In this document: in pieces, positions 13,863 to 18,422 of the stretch | How the letters are laid out: the number at the start of each line of letters is the position of its first letter | Numbering within the stretch: the first letter of the stretch is position 1 | NCBI GenBank assembly: GCA_902488835.1 | Contig: CABTXQ010000024.1 | Location: 1-18,422, forward strand | Source: an uncultured Ileibacterium sp. | GTDB taxonomy: Bacteria > Bacillota > Clostridia > Peptostreptococcales > Anaerovoracaceae | Length of the DNA stretch: 18,422 nt | Reading direction: 5' to 3' | Position numbers and translations under genes: made by a program | Notes under the pieces: generated by a model | What the model saw: the letters and a program-made list of their open reading frames with translations, nothing else | Told to the model about the DNA's origin: nothing | Database searches by the model: none

Positions 13863-15980
13863 GTGAGCATTAATAAATTATTAAAGCCTGAAAAAATAGT
13901 TATTATCGGTGCAAGTGAAAAAGAAGGATTTGGTGGAGATACATGCCGAAATACTATTGAAATAATGGATAAGGGCAAATATTACTTTGTTAATCCAAGA
14001 AGAGATGTAGTGTTTGGAGAAAAATGTTATCATTCGGTATTAGAATTGCCTGAGAAAATTGACCTGGCAGTTATTTGTACTCCAATGAATACGGTTGAAG
14101 ATCTCATTAGAGATTGTGCAAAAATGGGAGTTAAGGGTGCAGTCGTCTTTGCCAGCGGTTATGGCGAAGTGGGCACGGAAGAAGGTAAAGCGGCAGAAGT
14201 AAGCCTGAAAGAACTATGCGAAGAGCTCAACATTGCACTTATGGGACCTAATTGTGCAGGCTTTATAAATTATATTGATAAAGTATCTTCTTTTGCATTT
14301 ATTTCAAATAAAAGAGATAGAAGCGGGAAGGTTGGATTTGTCTCACAAAGCGGGCAACTTGTACTGAGCATGATGGATAGACCGGCAACAGGATTTTCTT
14401 ACGTAATATCATCAGGAAACAGTAAAATTGTAACTATGGAAGACTATCTGAATTTCCTGGTAGACGATGAAGATACAAAGGTAATATCCATGTATCTTGA
14501 GGGGGTAAAGAATTACGGAGAATTTATTAAAGCACTTGATAAGGCTAATAAGATAAGAAAACCGGTAGTTATTCTCAAGACCGGTAAATCTGAGAAAGCA
14601 CAGCAGATAGCAGCATCGCATACGGGAAGCTTATCCGGTAGTGACAAAATCTTCGATGCAATTTTTGCTAAATATGGGGTAATAAGGGTTGATGATTTAG
14701 AGGAGCTGATTTCCACATCTCAATCCATCGCTACATTCAAGGAATTGCCTAAGGGAAGCAAGCTTGCTTCAATAAGTTTGTCTGGAGGCGAAACTGGAAT
14801 CTGTGCTGATCTTGGAGAAATTAACGGTATAGAATATGGTGCTCTTTCAGAGGAGACCATGAAAGCTCTAAAAGAAACAATTCCGCCGTATGCAAGCCCA
14901 AATAATCCACTAGACATTACAGCGTCACTTTCGTATGACATAGATAAATTTGCAAAAGTATTAGAAATTCTAATGAAAGATTCAAATGTAGATTTAGTCT
15001 CAGTTGGATATACACTGCTTGATGAAATAGCAGACAATGCGATTTATTACATGTATGAAGCAATGAAGCGTGTGTCTAAAGAAGATTGGGCAAAGCCTAT
15101 GGTTATGGTTCCGTTTGCGGAGATGTCAAGGAATCCTGACTATGTGGATAAACTCAAATCTATAAACGTTCCGGTCCTTCCATCAGCACAGTATGCATTT
15201 AAGATTATAGCTAATATACTTAAGGCTTCATCTTACAATCCTTCAGATAATAAATTTATCAGTATTTCTGGTGAGACCTTTGATTTTGGAGAAACCAAGA
15301 ACAGAATCCCTCTTTCTGAATATGAAAGCAAGACATTCCTAGGAGATAGAGGAGTTTTCATTGATCCTTGTGGTTTAGCCAAGAATGAAGATGAAGCTAT
15401 TAAAATTTTCAATAAAATAGTGCAAGAATCAGAGAATAAAAATATTAAGGTTGTAGCAAAAATTGACAGCAAGGATATTTTACATAAATCTGATATAGGC
15501 GGAGTAATTCTAAACTTAGGATCAGAAGAAGAAGTAAGAGAAGCGTATAAAACCATAATAAGTAGAGCAAAGGAAAAATGCCCGGACGCTGATATTAATG
15601 GTGTTCAAATTGCTTTAATGTCTAAGCCTGGAGTTGAAATGATAATAGGAGTTAAGAACGACAGAAAATTTGGCCCTTCAATATTGTGCGGGCTTGGAGG
15701 AGTGTTTGTAGAGGTCTTCAAAGACGTTTCATTAAGCATAGCACCTTTATCAGAAGTTGAGGCAATGCGAATGATTAGGTCACTTAAAGCATACAAACTA
15801 CTTGATGGATACAGGGGCTCAAAACCATGTGATGTTGCCTCTTTAGCAAAATTACTTGTAAGGATTTCAGAAATAGCAATACAAGAGAAAAATAATCTTC
15901 TTGAACTAGATATTAATCCGGTTTTCGTGAATGAGGAAGGAATATCTGTTGCTGATGCACTCGTTTTACTAAATGCATAA
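13863..15980 (+). CDS. ADP-forming acyl-CoA synthetase (acetate--CoA ligase family), fused alpha-beta
   Basis: Converts an acyl-CoA with ADP and phosphate to the free acid, CoA and ATP, a single-enzyme substrate-level phosphorylation. The 705 residues contain both halves. The alpha-type part comprises a CoA-binding domain (IVIIGASEKEGFGG at 12-25, GPNCAGF at 128-134) and succinyl-CoA-ligase-like domains, with the phosphate-carrying His253 in SHTGSLSGSD. The beta-type ATP-grasp part (about 485-705) has the second catalytic histidine, His541, in ILHKSDIGGV and a C-terminal LLELDINPVFV. Both histidines of the four-step phosphoryl relay are therefore present. The start is GTG at 13863 with AAAGGAG seven bases before. 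In context it takes acyl-CoA made by the divergent 2-oxoacid oxidoreductase. Protein acetyltransferases share this fold but add a GNAT domain, which is absent here. Confidence 0.92.
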   Translation: MSINKLLKPEKIVIIGASEKEGFGGDTCRNTIEIMDKGKYYFVNPRRDVVFGEKCYHSVLELPEKIDLAVICTPMNTVEDLIRDCAKMGVKGAVVFASGYGEVGTEEGKAAEVSLKELCEELNIALMGPNCAGFINYIDKVSSFAFISNKRDRSGKVGFVSQSGQLVLSMMDRPATGFSYVISSGNSKIVTMEDYLNFLVDDEDTKVISMYLEGVKNYGEFIKALDKANKIRKPVVILKTGKSEKAQQIAASHTGSLSGSDKIFDAIFAKYGVIRVDDLEELISTSQSIATFKELPKGSKLASISLSGGETGICADLGEINGIEYGALSEETMKALKETIPPYASPNNPLDITASLSYDIDKFAKVLEILMKDSNVDLVSVGYTLLDEIADNAIYYMYEAMKRVSKEDWAKPMVMVPFAEMSRNPDYVDKLKSINVPVLPSAQYAFKIIANILKASSYNPSDNKFISISGETFDFGETKNRIPLSEYESKTFLGDRGVFIDPCGLAKNEDEAIKIFNKIVQESENKNIKVVAKIDSKDILHKSDIGGVILNLGSEEEVREAYKTIISRAKEKCPDADINGVQIALMSKPGVEMIIGVKNDRKFGPSILCGLGGVFVEVFKDVSLSIAPLSEVEAMRMIRSLKAYKLLDGYRGSKPCDVASLAKLLVRISEIAIQEKNNLLELDINPVFVNEEGISVADALVLLNA

Positions 15981-16010
15981 ATTATTAAAAATCAATCCAA
16001 AAAGCAATGG

Positions 16011-16040
16011 AAAGGAGAGTGGCTAAGCCACTAGAACAAT
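16011..16040 (+). promoter_or_regulatory. Shine-Dalgarno separated from its start codon by a perfect hairpin
   Basis: AAAGGAG (16011-16017) is followed at once by AGTGGC-TAA-GCCACT (16018-16032), a perfect 6-bp stem with a 3-nt loop, then eight bases (AGAACAAT) and the ATG of the MFS gene. The linear Shine-Dalgarno-to-ATG distance is 23 bases, too long for efficient initiation. With the hairpin folded it becomes eight, which is optimal. No other in-frame start fits the Shine-Dalgarno better. Confidence 0.7.
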
Positions 16041-17297
16041 ATGAGCAGTACAAAGAATTCAAAATTAATGAAATACTTAAGTATTATGTCTCTTGGTGTA
16101 GCGGGCGGGAGCATATATCTGATTCCTTTTATTAGATATGTTTTTTACACGTGGCAAGCGGATGCAATGATGATGTCAAATCAACAACTTGGTATTTTAT
16201 CTACCATGTATGCCATAGGCAATACGATCTTGTATGTGCCGGGAGGAATTGCATCAGATAAATTTTCCACAAAAAAATGTATGTTGTTTTCGCTTATGTC
16301 CACAACTATACTGACATTTCTATTCTCCATGAAAGTTAACTCATATGCACTTGCATTGTTGGTATGGTTTTTGTTCGCATTTACTACAACATTCCTGTTC
16401 TGGTGTTCACTTATGAAGAGCATAAGAATGATAGGAGATGAAAGTGAACAAGGTTTTCTGTTCGGACTATATTACATGTGTAATGGGCTTACTGGAGCGG
16501 CTGTGAATGCAATTGGATTAAAATTTACTTCAGAGACAGCAAGTGCGGTAAGTAATTTTAAAGCAGGAGTATATGCATATGGATTTGCAACACTTCTAGG
16601 GTTCATACTTGTATGGCTTTTCGTAAAAGACTCTAAGGGGGAAGAAATAAGTGTAGATAACAACGAAAAATTTGAGTTTAGGCAAGTAGGGGGACTGCTT
16701 AAAAATCCTTCATTATGGGTGTTTTCGTTAATAGTATTTACAGGATATGCAATTTATTCATCCGCGAGCTATTTTACTCCGTACATGACAGATGTTATTG
16801 GAATTTCCCCTACTCAATCAGGATATCTTTCAATTATAAGGCAATTTATTTTTTACATACTTGCTCCTGTAAGTGGAATTGTTGCCGATAAGATTTTTAA
16901 ATCGACTAGCAAATGGTTTATGATCTTATATATAATTCTTATCTTACTTTACATAGGAGTTATATTTATTCCTGAGGGTGTAAGTAAGAGCTTTGTGGGA
17001 ATATATTCTCTACTACCTGGGCTATTCGGATTGGCACTTTATGGCATAGTATTTTCTGTTGCGAATGAGGCGAAAATACCTGCGACAGTAATGGGAACAG
17101 CGGTAGGAATAGTATCCATTATTGGATATTCTCCGGACTTCTTCATGCCGGCTATGTTTGGAAGATGGATTGATAAAGCAACAGCAATAAATAATGTTGC
17201 TTCCGGCTATGATAAGATTTTTATCTTCTTAGCTGCATGTTGTTTTGTTGGATTGCTTGCATCTATATATATCAATAGAAAATCAAAAGAAAAATAG
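16041..17297 (+). CDS. MFS transporter, substrate unknown
   Basis: A 418-residue major facilitator with about 12 hydrophobic segments in two halves. The loop between segments 2 and 3 has GGIASDKFSTKK (68-79), a form of the MFS motif A. The second half has the equivalent SGIVADKIFKSTSK (278-291). A hydrophilic central loop (about 197-215) links the halves. I do not recognise the subfamily. By context it could import the amino acid or 2-oxoacid feeding the pathway, or export the carboxylic acid end product. It follows the acyl-CoA synthetase by 60 bases on the same strand and is probably in its operon. Its initiation site contains a hairpin between ribosome binding site and ATG. Confidence 0.85.
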   Translation: MSSTKNSKLMKYLSIMSLGVAGGSIYLIPFIRYVFYTWQADAMMMSNQQLGILSTMYAIGNTILYVPGGIASDKFSTKKCMLFSLMSTTILTFLFSMKVNSYALALLVWFLFAFTTTFLFWCSLMKSIRMIGDESEQGFLFGLYYMCNGLTGAAVNAIGLKFTSETASAVSNFKAGVYAYGFATLLGFILVWLFVKDSKGEEISVDNNEKFEFRQVGGLLKNPSLWVFSLIVFTGYAIYSSASYFTPYMTDVIGISPTQSGYLSIIRQFIFYILAPVSGIVADKIFKSTSKWFMILYIILILLYIGVIFIPEGVSKSFVGIYSLLPGLFGLALYGIVFSVANEAKIPATVMGTAVGIVSIIGYSPDFFMPAMFGRWIDKATAINNVASGYDKIFIFLAACCFVGLLASIYINRKSKEK

Positions 17298-17368
17298 GCA
17301 TAAAAAAGGAGTATCGCTTATAATGACACACCCTTTTTCAAACTTGTCAAAATAACGAGGATATATAC
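17298..17368 (+). other. Spacer with a possible 10-codon leader ORF before the permease
   Basis: AAAGGAG (17305-17311) precedes an ATG at 17323 that encodes MTHPFSNLSK and stops at 17353-17355. The stop lies one base before GAGG (17357-17360), the ribosome binding site of the permease. AAAAAGG (17303-17309) can pair with CCTTTTT (17332-17338), but no T-run follows, so it is not a terminator. Whether the small frame is translated is unknown. Confidence 0.3.
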
Positions 17369-18422
17369 ATGAATAATCAAAGCGATGGACTGAGAAGAGA
17401 ACTGGGAACATTTGCGATTATTGCAATAATCATTGGTCAAATGATAGGTTCCGGTATATATATGACACCTCAAGGCTTGGCTGAGATTTCAGATCCGATT
17501 ACATCAGCTGTAGCAATGATTGTAACCGGAATTGGCACGATATTTATGGCTGTAAGTTTTTCGAGGCTGAATAAGAGAGGAGCTTTAACAGGCTCAATTA
17601 TAATCTACACAAGGGAAGCATTTGGAGAGATGCCTGCGTTTTGGGTAGGTTGGTGTTATTGGTGCGGTTGCTGGATTGCAAATGGAGCTATAGCAGTAGC
17701 AGCAGTTAGCTATTTTTCCTATTTTATACCGGCTCTCTCAGCGAACCATGTCATACAGTTTATAATTGTAATTGCAATCATTTGGTTTTATACATTGCTA
17801 AATATCAAAGGAGTTAAGGCTGCAGGATATTTTAATTTAATAATAACTATCTTGAAATTAATACCGCTTGCTATATTCATAGTTATAGCAATTAAAGGAT
17901 TTGATGTAAATAATCTTTCGACAACATCATCAAGCAATCTAAAAGGGGTTTCCACCTTACCTGCCGCAGTGGCTTACTGCCTATGGTGCTACATAGGATT
18001 TGAAGGCGCGACTGTTACAGCAGGAGAAGCAAAAAATGAAAATCAAATAGGAAGGGCTACGATCATAAGTTCATTTGCAGTGATGCTTATATATATAACT
18101 ATTGTGTTGCTTTCCGCTGGAGCAATGAGTCAGGCAGAAATCGTTAATTCAACATCACCACTTGCTGATATTATGCACAAAATAACAGGAGCATATTGGA
18201 CAGGAGCTATAGTTTCAATCGGAGGTTCAATTTGTGCATTTGGGTGTGTGGGGGCTTGGATTTTATCCGCTGGAAGAGCATCGTACTCATTGGCATCCAT
18301 TGATCTTCTTCCAAGAATATTTATGAAGACAGATAAAAAGTCCGGATCGCCAAAAGCTGCATTACTAATAAATGGAGTACTTATGACCATTGTAATGGCT
18401 ATAGCTTATTTCGGCAAAGAAG
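17369..18422 (+). CDS. APC-family amino acid permease / antiporter, AdiC-like (3' end outside window)
   Basis: Partial: 351 codons are visible and the gene runs off the right edge. It belongs to the amino acid-polyamine-organocation superfamily, basic amino acid/polyamine antiporter group. The first helix has the substrate-backbone-binding GSG (27-29, in GQMIGSGIYMTP). Aligned by eye with the arginine/agmatine antiporter AdiC, Tyr97, Asn105, Trp206, Glu212 and Trp297 fall at AdiC Tyr93, Asn101, Trp202, Glu208 and Trp293 with a constant offset of four. CYWCGCWIAN and WCYIGFEG are the relevant segments. The start has GAGG eight bases upstream. It is the last visible gene of the catabolic operon, so it probably supplies the amino acid or exchanges it for a product; the substrate is not settled. 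Confidence 0.88.
   Translation, partial: MNNQSDGLRRELGTFAIIAIIIGQMIGSGIYMTPQGLAEISDPITSAVAMIVTGIGTIFMAVSFSRLNKRGALTGSIIIYTREAFGEMPAFWVGWCYWCGCWIANGAIAVAAVSYFSYFIPALSANHVIQFIIVIAIIWFYTLLNIKGVKAAGYFNLIITILKLIPLAIFIVIAIKGFDVNNLSTTSSSNLKGVSTLPAAVAYCLWCYIGFEGATVTAGEAKNENQIGRATIISSFAVMLIYITIVLLSAGAMSQAEIVNSTSPLADIMHKITGAYWTGAIVSIGGSICAFGCVGAWILSAGRASYSLASIDLLPRIFMKTDKKSGSPKAALLINGVLMTIVMAIAYFGKE

Noticed and set aside
16007..16135. Alternative ATG at 16007 opening a 42-codon frame overlapping the start of the MFS gene
   Set aside because: It has no Shine-Dalgarno of its own, is out of frame with the transporter, and its sequence resembles nothing. It reads through the hairpin and is best explained as chance.
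17303..17338. Terminator between the MFS and permease genes (AAAAAGG/CCTTTTT)
   Set aside because: The 7-bp stem has only two G-C pairs, a 22-nt loop and no T-run after it. The more likely reading is a weak leader structure.
1..18422. CRISPR array, insertion sequence, tRNA or rRNA gene, or prophage genes
   Set aside because: I looked for periodic repeats, transposase-like frames, cloverleaf-type segments and phage gene clusters and saw none. Only the short regulatory repeats listed above were found.

Overview
The window looks like a chromosomal segment of a low-GC, strictly anaerobic member of the Bacillota (Clostridia). The evidence is AT-rich DNA with strong AGGAGG-type ribosome binding sites, a clostridial multidomain flavodiiron protein, a ferredoxin-linked 2-oxoacid oxidoreductase, and an ADP-forming acyl-CoA synthetase. 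I cannot name a genus. A Peptostreptococcales-like amino-acid fermenter is a guess. No rRNA, tRNA, IS element, phage gene or CRISPR array is visible.

Layout. Positions 76-6384 (+) are mostly housekeeping and stress genes: gpsA overlapping a membrane-anchored endonuclease/exonuclease/phosphatase (EEP) family protein, then a monocistronic-looking flavodiiron-rubredoxin-NADH:rubredoxin reductase fusion with its own promoter and a clear terminator, then rarA. Positions 6391-12432 (-) carry a leftward set. In transcription order it is a small 2x[4Fe-4S] ferredoxin, the alpha (VorB-like), beta and gamma subunits of a 2-oxoacid:ferredoxin oxidoreductase, a GntR/FCD regulator, an aldehyde dehydrogenase and a DUF2254 membrane protein. 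Positions 12687-18422 (+) carry the divergent rightward set: a Glu/Leu/Phe/Val-type amino acid dehydrogenase, a fused ADP-forming acyl-CoA synthetase, an MFS transporter and an APC-family amino acid permease that runs off the window.

The two divergent sets read as one pathway. An amino acid is imported and oxidatively deaminated to a 2-oxoacid (NADH). The 2-oxoacid is oxidatively decarboxylated to an acyl-CoA (reduced ferredoxin), and the acyl-CoA is hydrolysed to the free acid with direct ATP formation. This logic is best known from peptide-fermenting Thermococcales; clostridia normally use phosphotransacylase plus kinase for the last step. The dehydrogenase lacks the lysine that recognises the glutamate side-chain carboxylate and has a leucine-dehydrogenase-like GGTRM segment. 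The alpha subunit is of the ketoisovalerate (VorB) type. Together they point to branched-chain or other neutral amino acids rather than glutamate. The permease pocket instead resembles the arginine/agmatine antiporter AdiC, so the substrate is unresolved.

Regulatory DNA is rich here. There is a 16-bp inverted repeat over the gntR promoter, a pair of GTATAC palindromes upstream of the ferredoxin gene, and a long near-perfect direct repeat bracketing a good sigma-A-type promoter for the dehydrogenase operon. A perfect hairpin lies between the Shine-Dalgarno and the start codon of the MFS gene. A possible 10-codon leader ORF precedes the permease. Three start sites were moved to a downstream ATG with a proper ribosome binding site (aldehyde dehydrogenase, beta subunit, ferredoxin), and the GntR start was also placed at the second ATG.
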